Origin: Flavobacterium fluviatile
GTDB lineage: Bacteria; Bacteroidota; Bacteroidia; Flavobacteriales; Flavobacteriaceae
DNA: 64,000 nucleotides
Assembly (NCBI RefSeq): GCF_010645065.1
Contig: NZ_JAADZW010000001.1
Location: 248,001 to 312,000, forward strand
Reading direction: 5' to 3'
Shown: piece after piece, positions 19,147 to 28,860 of the stretch
Layout: each line of letters opens with the position of its first letter
Position numbering within the stretch: position 1 is the stretch's first letter
The notes under the pieces: model-generated
The model's input: the letters and a program-made list of their open reading frames with translations, nothing else
The model's database searches: none
What the model was told of the DNA's origin: nothing
Position numbers and translations under genes: made by a program

Positions 19147-20427
19147 TTAAAGACCTGTTGCTACTGAATTACGGCCTCTTTCTTTGATTAATTCATTTCT
19201 TACATCTAATGAACGGAAAGCTTGGATTGGACTAATAACGCCACCTCTGTTCAATCTTGCTTTTTCCAGCAAAGGTCTCACGTCTGTTCTATAGGCTCCT
19301 TGCAAAATTTCTTGGCATTTTACTACATCGTGCTCTTGTTGTGCTGCTTCTAAAGCTGCTTGATCTACCAATAAGGCTTTTGCAAAAGCTTCTTGAATTG
19401 CTTCTAATGATTGGATTAAATCTTCCAAAGGATCTTTTACGTTATGACTCGCATCAATCATCCAAGCTAAGTCTGGATTTTGAGGGTTGTTAGCCATTCC
19501 GTATACCAATTCTTTAAAAATTAAGAATAAAGCATAAGGTTTGATACTTCCAGCGGTTAAATCGTCATCACCGTATTTACTATCGTTGAAGTGGAAACCA
19601 CCTAATTTTCCTTTTAACATTAAAATCGAAACAATTTGCTCAATATTGCTGTTTGGTAAATGATGTCCTAAGTCTACTAACGATAAGGCTTTTTCACCAC
19701 ATTCGTTAGCCAACATAAAGGATGTTCCCCAATCTTGAATTACAGTAGAGTAGAAGTTAGGCTCGTATGGTTTGTACTCAATTAACATTTTCCAGTCTTC
19801 AGGCAATCCTTTGTAGATGTCTTTTAAACTGTCTTGGGTGTTTTGTAAAGCTGCTTGAAAGTTATTTTGTCCTGGAAAACAAGAACCATCAGCCAACCAC
19901 ACTGTTAAAGCTTTTGACCCTAGTTTGTTACCAATGTTGATTACATCAATATTATGTTGGATGGCTTGTTGTCTTATTTCTTTTTCAATATTACTTAGCG
20001 AACCGTATTTGTAGCTGTATTTAGAATCTTTTTGGTCTTGGAATGTATTCGAATTGACGGCATCGAACTTAATATCTAATGATTGAGCTATATCCTTAAT
20101 AGCATTGTAATCTTGCGGTACATCCCATGGAATGTGTAAAGATACCGCACCAGCAGTTTGAGTAAGGGAGTGGATTAATCCAATATCTTCAATTTTTTGT
20201 TCCAAAGTAGAAGGCTCTCCGTAGAAAGAAAAACGTCCAAAACGTGTTCCTCCAGCACCTAATGCCCAACTTGGAATAGCAATTTGAAAGTCAGCCAATT
20301 TAGAAAGGATAGCCTCTACATTGTGACCGTTTTTAGTTAATTTATTGGCTAAGAAATCAAAATTTTCTTTATGTGAATCAAGACCACTTTTGTTAGCATC
20401 TTGAATTTGTTCAGTAGTTATTTTCAT
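19147..20427 (-). CDS. rhaI: L-rhamnose isomerase (RhaI type)
   Basis: A 426-residue sugar isomerase of the xylose-isomerase-like TIM-barrel superfamily, of the non-E. coli L-rhamnose isomerase type. Metal-binding and substrate residues lie in segments such as WLADGSCFPGQNNF, MLIEYKPYEPNFYSTVIQDWG, LVDLGHHLPNSNIEQI and GGFHFNDSKYGDDDL. It converts L-rhamnose to L-rhamnulose in the cytosol. It is second in the operon, separated from the aldolase/dehydrogenase gene by 108 bp that contain a long inverted repeat. Length and motifs are normal; confidence is high. Confidence 0.92.
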   Translation of the reverse strand: MKITTEQIQDANKSGLDSHKENFDFLANKLTKNGHNVEAILSKLADFQIAIPSWALGAGGTRFGRFSFYGEPSTLEQKIEDIGLIHSLTQTAGAVSLHIPWDVPQDYNAIKDIAQSLDIKFDAVNSNTFQDQKDSKYSYKYGSLSNIEKEIRQQAIQHNIDVINIGNKLGSKALTVWLADGSCFPGQNNFQAALQNTQDSLKDIYKGLPEDWKMLIEYKPYEPNFYSTVIQDWGTSFMLANECGEKALSLVDLGHHLPNSNIEQIVSILMLKGKLGGFHFNDSKYGDDDLTAGSIKPYALFLIFKELVYGMANNPQNPDLAWMIDASHNVKDPLEDLIQSLEAIQEAFAKALLVDQAALEAAQQEHDVVKCQEILQGAYRTDVRPLLEKARLNRGGVISPIQAFRSLDVRNELIKERGRNSVATGL

Positions 20428-20456
20428 GGTTGTATTTTATATAAAGTGAAAATTCT

Positions 20457-20516
20457 AAGGTCGAAAGTTATAAAGCAAAACTAGACAAGCTAGAATACTT
20501 TATGACTTTCGACTTT
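20457..20516 (-). repeat. Long inverted repeat between the aldolase/dehydrogenase gene and rhaI
   Basis: AGGTCGAAAGTTATAAAG (about 20458-20475) pairs with CTTTATGACTTTCGACTTT (20498-20516), with two imperfect positions that can be G-U pairs in RNA. An inner CTAG/CTAG stem closes the loop. There is no U-run at its end, so it looks more like an mRNA processing or stability element than a terminator. Confidence 0.65.
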
Positions 20517-20535
20517 AAACTTTAAGACTAATTTC

Positions 20536-22641
20536 TTATCTTACAAAAGCATTTGCCATTCCACCATCAACATTGATGATGTTTCCGGTAGATTTGTCTA
20601 ATAAACCTACTAATGCAAATACTCCAGTTGCAATATCATCTGGAGTGATGATTTCGTTTAATAAATTTCTTTTAGCGTAGAATGCTGGTAATTCTTCCAC
20701 GGTAATTCCGTTCGCTTTAGCCCTTCCTTCAGCCCAAGCACCTTCCCAGATTTTACTACCTACAATAACACCATCAGGGTTGACCGTATTTACTCTTACT
20801 TTGTCTTTTGCTAGTTCAGCTGCTAATAAACGTACCATGTGTTGTTGCGCTGCTTTTGCAGTTCCGTAAGCTACATTGTTTGGACCAGCGACTAAACCAT
20901 TTTTACTAGCAATAGCAATATAATCACCACCCAAACCTTGTTTGCGAACGATTTCGGTAAATTGTTTCGCTAAATCAAATTGTCCTTTTACAAGGATACT
21001 TTGTAGAATATTCCAGTCTTTATCTGTCGTTTCTTCGATAGATTTAGAGATTGCTAAACCTGCACTGTGAACAATAATGTCTACACCTCCAAATTCAATA
21101 ACCGCTTTTTTATATGCCGATGCAATAGATTCAATATTCGTTACGTCACAAACAGCATAGGTTGAAACGTCTCTTTTGTAAGTAGCATTTGCTTCAATAA
21201 GTGCTTGTTCATTGATGTCAGTAAGGACTACATTAGCACCATTTGCTGCTAATTTATCAGCAATCGCTTTACCAATTCCTCCACCTGCACCAGTAACTAA
21301 GGCTACTTTACGAGACAAAGCCGCTTCTTTTGGCATACGAGATAATTTGGCTTCTTCTAGCAACCAATATTCGATATCAAAAGCCTCTTGTCTTGGTAAT
21401 GAAGTGTAGGCTGTAATTGCTTCAGCACCACGCATTACGTTGATCGCGTTGATGTAAAATTCACTTGCTACACGTGTGGTTTGTTTGTCTTTTGAGAAAC
21501 TAAACATACCTACACCAGGATAAATGATAATCACTGGGTTTGGATCACGCATCGCTGGGCTATTGCTTTTTTTGCAAGTATCGTAATAGTTTTTATATTC
21601 TTGTCTGTAAGCTTCAAAAGCAGGCTCTAATTTTTTAAGAATAGCGTCCGAGTCAGATAAATCTTCATTTGGATCTAAAGTCAATACCAAAGGTTGGATT
21701 TTAGTTCTCAAGAAGTGGTCAGGACAAGAAGTCCCCATTGGAGCCAAACGCTCTAAATCATTACTATTGATGTATTCCATCACGACATCGCTATCAGAGA
21801 AGTGACCAATCATTCTTTTTTCAGATGAACAAAGTCCTCTTAATAAAGGCATGATTTGCGCTGCTTTTTCAAGACGCGCTTCTTTTGGTAAACTTTGTAC
21901 TTTTTGTCCACCAAAAACACTTCCTTTTTCAGCAATTTTTTTCTCAATATATTCAGAAGCCATTTCGATAACTTCTAAACTGTTCATGTAACACTCATAA
22001 GAAGTGTCTCCCCAAGTAAACAAACCGTGAGAACCTAAAACTATACCTCTAATTCCTGGATTGTCAGCTAAACATTTTTCTAATTGAAGACCTAAGTCAA
22101 AACCAGGACGTTGCCATGGCACCCATCCCATAGTGTCACCCCAAATTTCTTTAGTAACTTTTTCGCTATCAGCAGCAGCTGCAACCGCAATTAAAGCATC
22201 AGGGTGTAAGTGGTCAATATGTGCAAATGGTAATAATCCGTGCAAAGGTGTATCGATAGAAGGTGCTTTACTATCTAAGTCATAAATACAGTGGTCAAAA
22301 AGGCCTACCATACGGTCTTCATCCTCTAATCCGCCATATACTTTTTTTAAGTCACGTAATCTTTCAGTATACAAACCTGCAATACCTGCTCTGGTTAAAG
22401 TTCCAATATCACCACCTGAACCTTTTACCCACATTACTTCTACTTCCGCATTGGTCAAAGGGTCTTTTTCGATAGTTTTACAACTCGTGTTTCCACCACC
22501 ATAGTTTGTAATTCTTAGGTCGGCACCTAAAATATTTGAGCGATATAAAAATAAAGCTACTTGATCATCTCCTAAAGCATTTGCTTTTTCGTTATCCCAT
22601 AAGTAATTCACATGGTTGAATTTTTTAACTGCTGTATCCAT
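20536..22641 (-). CDS. rhaEW: Bifunctional L-rhamnulose-1-phosphate aldolase / L-lactaldehyde dehydrogenase (RhaEW type)
   Basis: A 701-residue fusion. The N-terminal part (about 20-400) is a class II aldolase/adducin-type domain with the zinc-site segment TPLHGLLPFAHIDHLHPDAL and VLGSHGLFTWGD. The C-terminal part (about 435-701) is a short-chain dehydrogenase with the nucleotide-binding TGAGGGIGKA motif and YGTAKAAQQ with the catalytic Tyr and Lys. It should split L-rhamnulose-1-phosphate into DHAP and L-lactaldehyde and oxidise the latter to L-lactate. First gene of the operon, directly downstream of regulon box 4. No separate lactaldehyde reductase and no rhaM mutarotase gene are present in the window. 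Confidence 0.92.
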   Translation of the reverse strand: MDTAVKKFNHVNYLWDNEKANALGDDQVALFLYRSNILGADLRITNYGGGNTSCKTIEKDPLTNAEVEVMWVKGSGGDIGTLTRAGIAGLYTERLRDLKKVYGGLEDEDRMVGLFDHCIYDLDSKAPSIDTPLHGLLPFAHIDHLHPDALIAVAAAADSEKVTKEIWGDTMGWVPWQRPGFDLGLQLEKCLADNPGIRGIVLGSHGLFTWGDTSYECYMNSLEVIEMASEYIEKKIAEKGSVFGGQKVQSLPKEARLEKAAQIMPLLRGLCSSEKRMIGHFSDSDVVMEYINSNDLERLAPMGTSCPDHFLRTKIQPLVLTLDPNEDLSDSDAILKKLEPAFEAYRQEYKNYYDTCKKSNSPAMRDPNPVIIIYPGVGMFSFSKDKQTTRVASEFYINAINVMRGAEAITAYTSLPRQEAFDIEYWLLEEAKLSRMPKEAALSRKVALVTGAGGGIGKAIADKLAANGANVVLTDINEQALIEANATYKRDVSTYAVCDVTNIESIASAYKKAVIEFGGVDIIVHSAGLAISKSIEETTDKDWNILQSILVKGQFDLAKQFTEIVRKQGLGGDYIAIASKNGLVAGPNNVAYGTAKAAQQHMVRLLAAELAKDKVRVNTVNPDGVIVGSKIWEGAWAEGRAKANGITVEELPAFYAKRNLLNEIITPDDIATGVFALVGLLDKSTGNIINVDGGMANAFVR

Positions 22642-22664
22642 AAATTGTTTTATTGTGTTTTCAG

Positions 22665-22709
22665 CAAATTTATAGTATGCATCAAGTTCATCTATCCTGT
22701 TTTGTACTG
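22665..22709 (-). promoter_or_regulatory. Regulon box 4: direct repeat plus -7 element, upstream of the rhamnose operon
   Basis: On the minus strand CAGTACA (22709-22703) and CAGGATA (22699-22693) form the 10-bp-period repeat, and TAAATTTG (22672-22665) is a consensus -7 box starting exactly 27 bp after the second repeat. The aldolase/dehydrogenase start is 31 bp past the -7 box start. The remainder of the divergent gap up to the GntR gene (about 22715-23117) is AT-rich without a recognisable operator. Confidence 0.75.
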
Positions 22710-23117
22710 TAGTATAAGCAGTTTTTTTAGTAATGATTTTCTATTTCTATAAAAATATATTGGTTTTAGTAAAAAGCTATTGTTCAAAAAAATTTTAAAA
22801 ATAATTTTTCAAAGGGAAATTAATAAAATGGCAATACTTTAAAAATTACAGTATCTATATTTTATTTTTCAATTTATTTTAAAAATCATAAAAAATAATC
22901 ATAATTTTTTCAGAACCAAAAATCACTTAATGTTTAGTTAATTTTTTATCGATCGTTTTTACTGTCAAATTCTATTTGTAAGAAAAAAACTTAAAAAACA
23001 CTCATTTTCATGAATGAACGCTTAAATATGGGATTTTTGAATACTCTAATTGGTACTTTTTGATTCTTATAACCCTTTAAATTGCACTTAAGTTTTCTAA
23101 ATATTAATTCATACTTG

Positions 23118-24176
23118 ATGCTTATGGAATTATTACACCACTTAGATGTTGATAAAAAATCTAGAATACCAATGTATCAACAAATCGTTGATTCAATCAC
23201 CAATAATATTTCTGTTGGTAAAATTGAATTAAATTATAAATTACCATCTATCAATACTATTAGTGAAGATTTTAATTTATCGAGAGACACGGTAGAGAAA
23301 GCATATAATATACTAAAAGAACGTAATATTATTGTTTCTATACCACGCAGAGGAAATTATGTTGCAAAGGTGGAAACAAATCACAAGCTGAATATTCTTT
23401 TTTTGGTAAGCAAAACGAGTTCTTACAAAATGAGTATTTATAACGCCTTTTTAAATAGAGTAGGAGTAACATCAAAAATAGACTTGGCTATTTACCATTG
23501 TGATGAATTTGTTTTTGTGAACACCTTAAAAAATGCAAAGTTAGTTTACGATTACTATGTGGTGATGCCGCATTTTAAAAACGACAAATTGCAACATGCT
23601 AGTTTTACCGACTCCACATTAGAAATAATACAAAGTATTCCTAAAAATAAATTAATGATTTTAGATAATGTAATGCCTCCTTTGTTAGAAGATAAAGATG
23701 TAACAGCAGTATATCAGGAATATGATAACGATATTTATGAAGCTTTAAAACAAGCCATGTATAAAATTAATAAATACAATAAAATTGCTTTGGTTTATCC
23801 AGAAAAGTCAATATATCCGTATCCACGAAGAATTTTACATGGTTTTAGGAAATTTTGTTTAGAATTTGAAAAAGATTTTGAAATACTAAACGAAATATGC
23901 GAAGATATGGAGTTTAAAGAAAAAGATTTATTTATTACCATCGAAGAAGGTGATTTGGTTAATCTAATTAGTCAGATACGTAAAAAGGGATTGCAAATGG
24001 GAGAGGATATAGGTGTTATTTCTTACAATGATACTCCATTAAAAGAATTATTGGGTATCGCTACAATGACTACCGATTTTAAAATAATGGGAGAAACTGC
24101 CGCCGATATGATTTTAAACAACGAAAAAGGGAGGTTTAAAGTTCCATTTAAATTTATAGACAGAATGTCAATTTAA
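23118..24176 (+). CDS. GntR-family transcriptional regulator with periplasmic-binding-protein-like sensor domain
   Basis: A cytosolic DNA-binding regulator of about 352 residues. The N-terminal winged helix (about residues 10-75: RIPMYQQIVDSITNNI, LPSINTISEDFNLSRDTVEKAYNILKERNII, PRRGNYV) is typical of GntR proteins. The remainder resembles a LacI/periplasmic-binding-type effector domain. ATG codons at 23118 and 23124 are both plausible starts; the frame also runs back to a TTG at 23082. It is divergent from the rhamnose operon, with box 4 in between, which makes rhamnose, rhamnulose or a phosphorylated derivative the likely effector (inference). It is a candidate to bind the regulon boxes, although GntR proteins usually prefer palindromes. 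Confidence 0.87.
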   Translation: MLMELLHHLDVDKKSRIPMYQQIVDSITNNISVGKIELNYKLPSINTISEDFNLSRDTVEKAYNILKERNIIVSIPRRGNYVAKVETNHKLNILFLVSKTSSYKMSIYNAFLNRVGVTSKIDLAIYHCDEFVFVNTLKNAKLVYDYYVVMPHFKNDKLQHASFTDSTLEIIQSIPKNKLMILDNVMPPLLEDKDVTAVYQEYDNDIYEALKQAMYKINKYNKIALVYPEKSIYPYPRRILHGFRKFCLEFEKDFEILNEICEDMEFKEKDLFITIEEGDLVNLISQIRKKGLQMGEDIGVISYNDTPLKELLGIATMTTDFKIMGETAADMILNNEKGRFKVPFKFIDRMSI

Positions 24177-24274
24177 ATTAGTTGGTAGTGCAAAAACAAG
24201 AACTAAATTTTAATATTTAATAGAAATATTTTTTACATTGCTAGCCCTTTACATTAGTTAATAAAAGCTTTACA

Positions 24275-27200
24275 ATGCCTAAATTTTCTGTATTATTAAT
24301 TCTTTTTTCATTTACATGGAGTAGTTTTTCGCAAAACGAAATCTACAAGTTTAAACATTTTTCAACTTCCGAAGGTCTATCTCAGTGTTCTGTAATGTCG
24401 ATCATTCAGGATAATTTGGGGCAAATGTGGATAGGTACCAGAGATGGTTTGAATAAATATGACGGTTCGGAATTTACAGTGTTTAGACATCTCAAACATG
24501 ATTCGAAAACTATTAGTAATAACGATATCAATACCTTAGAGCAAGATAGTGAAGGGTTTATTTGGATTGGAACGGCCTTGGGTTTAAACAAATACAACCC
24601 CAAGGATGATACTTTTATTTCTTATTATAGTAATGATAGTACCACTTCTCTAATAGATAATGTTATTTGGAAAATAAAAGAATTATCTAATAAAGAATTG
24701 TGGATAGGAACTCCATCTGGTCTATCAATTTACCATCGGGATACTAATTCATTTAAATCTATCTTACAAAATGAGCAAATACTATCCATTTTTGAAACAA
24801 ACAAAGGCGTTGTTTTCATCGGCACTAAAAAAGGGTTAAAACAATTGATGGGCATATCGGAAGGGAAGTATCTTTTTAGAACGATAAAAGGCACCGAAAA
24901 TCTGAATATTCAGGATATAATACAAAATTCGAATGGTAATTTATTATTAGGAACCAGAACCCAAAGTGTATTAGAATATAATAGTAATAAAGATGAATTG
25001 ACACCTTACTTTAAAGGGGAAGTACTACAAGAAAAAAATGAAAATGTAAGACAACTATTGTTTGATAATGCCGGAAAACTTTGGATTGGTACCTATAAAG
25101 GAATTAAAATTGCGGATAGAACTAAAAGTAAAAGAAGTTTTACCACCAATATTAATGACAACGAAAGTATTAGTGACAATTTCATTAGAACTTTATTTAA
25201 AGACAAAAAAGGATCAATATGGATTGGAACTTATAATGGAGGTATTGATCTTTGGGATAAAGCAAATGTTAATTTTATTAATATTACTCAAAAACCAGGT
25301 AATTTAGGTTTAGGATTTAAAGTGGTGAGTTCTATAGCTGAGTATAAAAATTTTTTATTTTTTGGAACAGAGGGAGGTGGGATTACAGTACTAAATACAA
25401 AAAATAAAGAGTATAATTACATCAATACTAGTAACACTCCTGCTTTAAAAAGCGATAATATAAAAACGTTATACATTAGTAAAGATGATAATCTGTGGAT
25501 AGGGACTTTTGAAGATGCTTTTGTAGTTTATAATCTAAAGACAAAAAAAATAGAAGACAATCCTTTACATCAAAAATTACTATCATATTTGAGTGGAATT
25601 GGTGTATATGTTATAAAGCAAGATAACAATGGCGATATGTTACTTGGAACCATTGGAAAAGGATTAATTAGGTATTCTATTCATACAAAATCATTTCAGA
25701 TAATTGATAATGAAACCAAACCCATAGGATTATTAAATAATATTATTAGAGCCATTTTGGTTGACTCTAAAAATAATATTTGGGTAAGTACAATTAAAGG
25801 TTTAAATGTTATTACACCGAAGGGAAAAATTAAAAAGTTTTTTTTTGACAAAACAGTAAGTAAAAGATATAGTGTTAATACTCTTTTTGAGGACTCTAAA
25901 GGAACTATTTGGATTGGCACTGAAGGAGACGGCTTATATAAACTTGATAAAAAAGGTCTTAAATCAATAGATTTGAAAATTGGAAATACAAATTGGATAA
26001 TTGGGATAAGAAGTATAGTAGAAGATAAAAAAGGAAACCTTTGGATAAGTACAGTTAATCAGGGAATTATTAAATATAATCCAGTTAAGCAAAGTATTTT
26101 ATCACACTACACACAAAAACAAGGGCTTATAAGTAATCAATATAATAATAACTCAAGTCTGCATTTAGGAAATTCTAAATTCTTTTTTGGAGGCCCTTCC
26201 GGAGTTGTTTATTTTGATTCTAATCGGTTAATTAAAAATTACTATTCGCCTCAAGTAGTAATTTCTGATTTTAAAATTAAAAATAAATCAATTTCTGTAC
26301 ATGACTCAAATAAATTACTCTCTAAAACAATAACTTTCACTAAAGAGATTGAACTTTCGTATGAGCAAGGTAATTTTAATATTATTTTCTCTATTCCAAA
26401 CTTTATTAATACCAGTAGCAATCGTTATCAATATAGATTAAGAGGATTAGAGCAAGATTGGAATGAAACGAGTCAAAACTCGGTGTTTTATACCATTCAG
26501 AATCCCGGAAATTACGTTTTTGAAGTAAAAGGTGTAAACAATGACGGAGTATCAACTGGTAAAGCAACTACATTAAAAATTAGAGTTAATCCTGCACCTT
26601 GGCGAACTTGGTGGGCTTTTTTAATTTATGGTGCGCTTATTTTTTTCGCTTTATATTTTTTACTGAATATTTTAAAGTCAAAATCAAACTTGAAACATCA
26701 ACTAGATTTAGAGAAAATAGAATCGGAACAAGAAAAAGAGATAAATGCGGCTAAACTAGAATTTTTTACCAATATATCCCACGAGTTCAGAACTCCATTA
26801 ACACTTATTTTAGGTCCCTTACATCAAATCCTTGAAGATTACAAGGGAAGTAGTACGATGTATAAGAAATTAAGAGTTATCGAAAGTAGTGCCAATCATT
26901 TGCTACAACTCATTAATAGATTAATGGATTTTAGAAAACTAGAAAGCAATCTAATAAAGCTCGAAACGGCAGAAGGAAATATTGTAAAATTTTTAAAAGA
27001 AATATATTTATCCTTTACAGAGTATGCGAAAGATGGAAACTATGAATATACTTTTGACGCACCTGCTGAAGAAATTTTAGTTTATTATGACCGATATAAA
27101 TTGGAACGTGTTTTTTATAATTTAATATCAAATGCATTTCGATATACGCCTAAAAATGGAAAAATAGGCATAAGAATTTTACAAAATAAAGGAGAAATAA

Positions 27201-28333
27201 CAATACAAATTGAAGATTCGGGTGTAGGAATAGCTACAGAATACCAAGATAAAATTTTTGAACGATTCTTTGAAGTATCTGTAAATAATAAACCCGATAA
27301 TGATTATAATAAAGGAACTGGTATTGGTTTGTCAATTGCAAAAAATATAGTGGATTTACACAAAGGGAGAATTACCGTACGTAAAAACATAAATAACATA
27401 GGATCTATTTTTTCGGTAACCCTTTTATTAGGAAGGTTACATTTAGCAGATTCGGAAATAATTCCTGATTTTAAATTTAGTGATGATTTATCACAATATG
27501 TTGATCAATTAGATATTGAACCTGTAGTGCTTGAAGAAGATGTACTTGATAGAGTGGTGCAAATAGAAAAGCCAACCATATTATTGGTTGAAGATAACAA
27601 ACAACTACGCAAATTTATGCGCAATCTGTTAATGGATAATTACAATATTTTGGAAGCAGAAAACGGTAAAGTGGCTTTTGAAATGGCACAAAAAGAGCCA
27701 ATAAATTTAATTGTTAGTGATGTAGTCATGCCTGTAATGACAGGTACTGAACTTTGTTCTATGATTAAAGAAGATATAAAAACAAGTCATATTCCTTTGA
27801 TACTATTGACTTCGCGTTCCTCGCTCATATATAAATTGGAAGGTTTGGAAACGGGTGCGGATGATTATATTAGTAAACCTTTTAATGTAGTTGAATTCCA
27901 GCTACGAATTAAAAACTTATTGAGTGCAATAACGCGATTAAAAACGAAGTTAACTTCAATTGAATCCTTAAAAGAAGATGAAGTAGTTTTATCTTCTTTA
28001 GATGAAAAACTATATAAAAAAGCATTAGAAATAGTTGAGAAAAATATTGGTAATGAGTTGTTTGATATAAATATGTTTTCTGAAGAATTAGGTGTGAGTA
28101 GAACGGTTCTATTCCGAAAAATAAAAGCTTGGACAGATTATACACCTAATGATTTTATCCAACATATACGATTAAAAAAAGGTGCTCAACTTCTCGAACA
28201 AGGAAAAATTAATATTTCGGAAATAAGTTATAAGTTGGGATTTAAAAATCCAAAGTATTTCAGTAAATGTTTTAGTAAAAAATATGGTAAAACGCCAACC
28301 GAATATGCTAAAACATTTTACACCTCTTTTTAA
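24275..28333 (+). CDS. Hybrid two-component system regulator (HTCS) of the PUL
   Basis: A 1352-residue one-protein sensor-regulator. Order of parts: signal peptide (to about 20); fourteen propeller motifs of the WIGT/G type (about 30-690), suggesting two seven-bladed propellers; a Y_Y_Y domain (about 700-775); one membrane helix (about 780-802); a histidine kinase with phospho-acceptor His836 in ISHEFRTPLT and an ATPase domain with N-box NLISNAFRYTP and GTGIGLSIAKN; a receiver domain with Asp1149 in VSDVVMP; and a C-terminal AraC-type helix-turn-helix (about 1250-1350). HTCS proteins sense oligosaccharides in the periplasm and activate susCD and enzyme genes. It sits between the rhamnose regulator and susC and is a leading candidate to bind the regulon boxes. 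Confidence 0.95.
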   Translation: MPKFSVLLILFSFTWSSFSQNEIYKFKHFSTSEGLSQCSVMSIIQDNLGQMWIGTRDGLNKYDGSEFTVFRHLKHDSKTISNNDINTLEQDSEGFIWIGTALGLNKYNPKDDTFISYYSNDSTTSLIDNVIWKIKELSNKELWIGTPSGLSIYHRDTNSFKSILQNEQILSIFETNKGVVFIGTKKGLKQLMGISEGKYLFRTIKGTENLNIQDIIQNSNGNLLLGTRTQSVLEYNSNKDELTPYFKGEVLQEKNENVRQLLFDNAGKLWIGTYKGIKIADRTKSKRSFTTNINDNESISDNFIRTLFKDKKGSIWIGTYNGGIDLWDKANVNFINITQKPGNLGLGFKVVSSIAEYKNFLFFGTEGGGITVLNTKNKEYNYINTSNTPALKSDNIKTLYISKDDNLWIGTFEDAFVVYNLKTKKIEDNPLHQKLLSYLSGIGVYVIKQDNNGDMLLGTIGKGLIRYSIHTKSFQIIDNETKPIGLLNNIIRAILVDSKNNIWVSTIKGLNVITPKGKIKKFFFDKTVSKRYSVNTLFEDSKGTIWIGTEGDGLYKLDKKGLKSIDLKIGNTNWIIGIRSIVEDKKGNLWISTVNQGIIKYNPVKQSILSHYTQKQGLISNQYNNNSSLHLGNSKFFFGGPSGVVYFDSNRLIKNYYSPQVVISDFKIKNKSISVHDSNKLLSKTITFTKEIELSYEQGNFNIIFSIPNFINTSSNRYQYRLRGLEQDWNETSQNSVFYTIQNPGNYVFEVKGVNNDGVSTGKATTLKIRVNPAPWRTWWAFLIYGALIFFALYFLLNILKSKSNLKHQLDLEKIESEQEKEINAAKLEFFTNISHEFRTPLTLILGPLHQILEDYKGSSTMYKKLRVIESSANHLLQLINRLMDFRKLESNLIKLETAEGNIVKFLKEIYLSFTEYAKDGNYEYTFDAPAEEILVYYDRYKLERVFYNLISNAFRYTPKNGKIGIRILQNKGEITIQIEDSGVGIATEYQDKIFERFFEVSVNNKPDNDYNKGTGIGLSIAKNIVDLHKGRITVRKNINNIGSIFSVTLLLGRLHLADSEIIPDFKFSDDLSQYVDQLDIEPVVLEEDVLDRVVQIEKPTILLVEDNKQLRKFMRNLLMDNYNILEAENGKVAFEMAQKEPINLIVSDVVMPVMTGTELCSMIKEDIKTSHIPLILLTSRSSLIYKLEGLETGADDYISKPFNVVEFQLRIKNLLSAITRLKTKLTSIESLKEDEVVLSSLDEKLYKKALEIVEKNIGNELFDINMFSEELGVSRTVLFRKIKAWTDYTPNDFIQHIRLKKGAQLLEQGKINISEISYKLGFKNPKYFSKCFSKKYGKTPTEYAKTFYTSF

Positions 28334-28386
28334 ATAAGAATATATTTGGAGTTCAGATAAGTCATTTTAAATAAAATTTAATTGAG

Positions 28387-28421
28387 GTATAACTTTCGGT
28401 TTAGAAGGTTATACTTTTTTT
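28387..28421 (+). terminator. Intrinsic terminator after HTCS
   Basis: GTATAACTTT (28387-28396) pairs with AAGGTTATAC (28405-28414), with one G-U pair, followed by a run of seven T. It lies 54 bp after the HTCS stop and separates the regulator from the susC operon. Confidence 0.7.
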
Positions 28422-28600
28422 ATCTTAAAATATTTGGTAATTATAAATACGGCCAAAAACAAGAGAAAAAGGATACTTTTAACTCCCATTTTGATACTTC
28501 TAAGCACTTCTTATCAACTACTTTTACACTTCATTCAATTACAATTTTAGTTTTGATTTAATTCTATTATTGAAAAAAATATAAATTATTTAATTACAAA

Positions 28601-28687
28601 ATGAATTTCAAGCATACAAAATTTTTAGAAGTAGTGTTATTACTATTTATTGTTATACTTTTTTTAATGATATTCTATTTTATTTAG
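28601..28687 (+). CDS. Possible 28-residue single-span membrane peptide
   Basis: A short ATG-started frame encodes a 28-residue peptide. A polar start (MNFKHTKFLE) is followed by one unbroken hydrophobic segment long enough to cross a membrane. It sits in the 594-bp gap between HTCS and susC, upstream of regulon box 5. AT-rich DNA readily produces hydrophobic frames by chance, and no homology can be judged at this length, so it is listed only as a possibility. Confidence 0.2.
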   Translation: MNFKHTKFLEVVLLLFIVILFLMIFYFI

Positions 28688-28815
28688 ATAATCCTAACTC
28701 CATTTATCTATTGTGTCCAGAATTAACTTTTCTTTTTATAAATACTAGGTTTTTTTATTTTTTTCTGTTAAAAAACCTGACAATATTTAAAAAAAGTAAT
28801 TTTTTTTACTTCTAA

Positions 28816-28860
28816 CCGTATAAAGCAGGACAGAGAGAATGATGAGATGCTGTAAAATTG
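28816..28860 (+). promoter_or_regulatory. Regulon box 5: direct repeat plus -7 element, upstream of susC
   Basis: CCGTATA (28816-28822) and CAGGACA (28826-28832) form the 10-bp-period repeat. TAAAATTG at 28853-28860 is a one-mismatch -7 box starting exactly 27 bp after the second repeat starts. The susC start lies 75 bp past the -7 box start. Apart from the terminator, the possible small peptide and this box, nothing was recognised in the 594-bp gap. Confidence 0.72.

Noticed and set aside
28409..28489. 26-residue minus-strand frame as a real gene
   Set aside because: It overlaps the HTCS terminator hairpin and its hydrophobicity follows from T-rich DNA; kept only as a low-interest observation.
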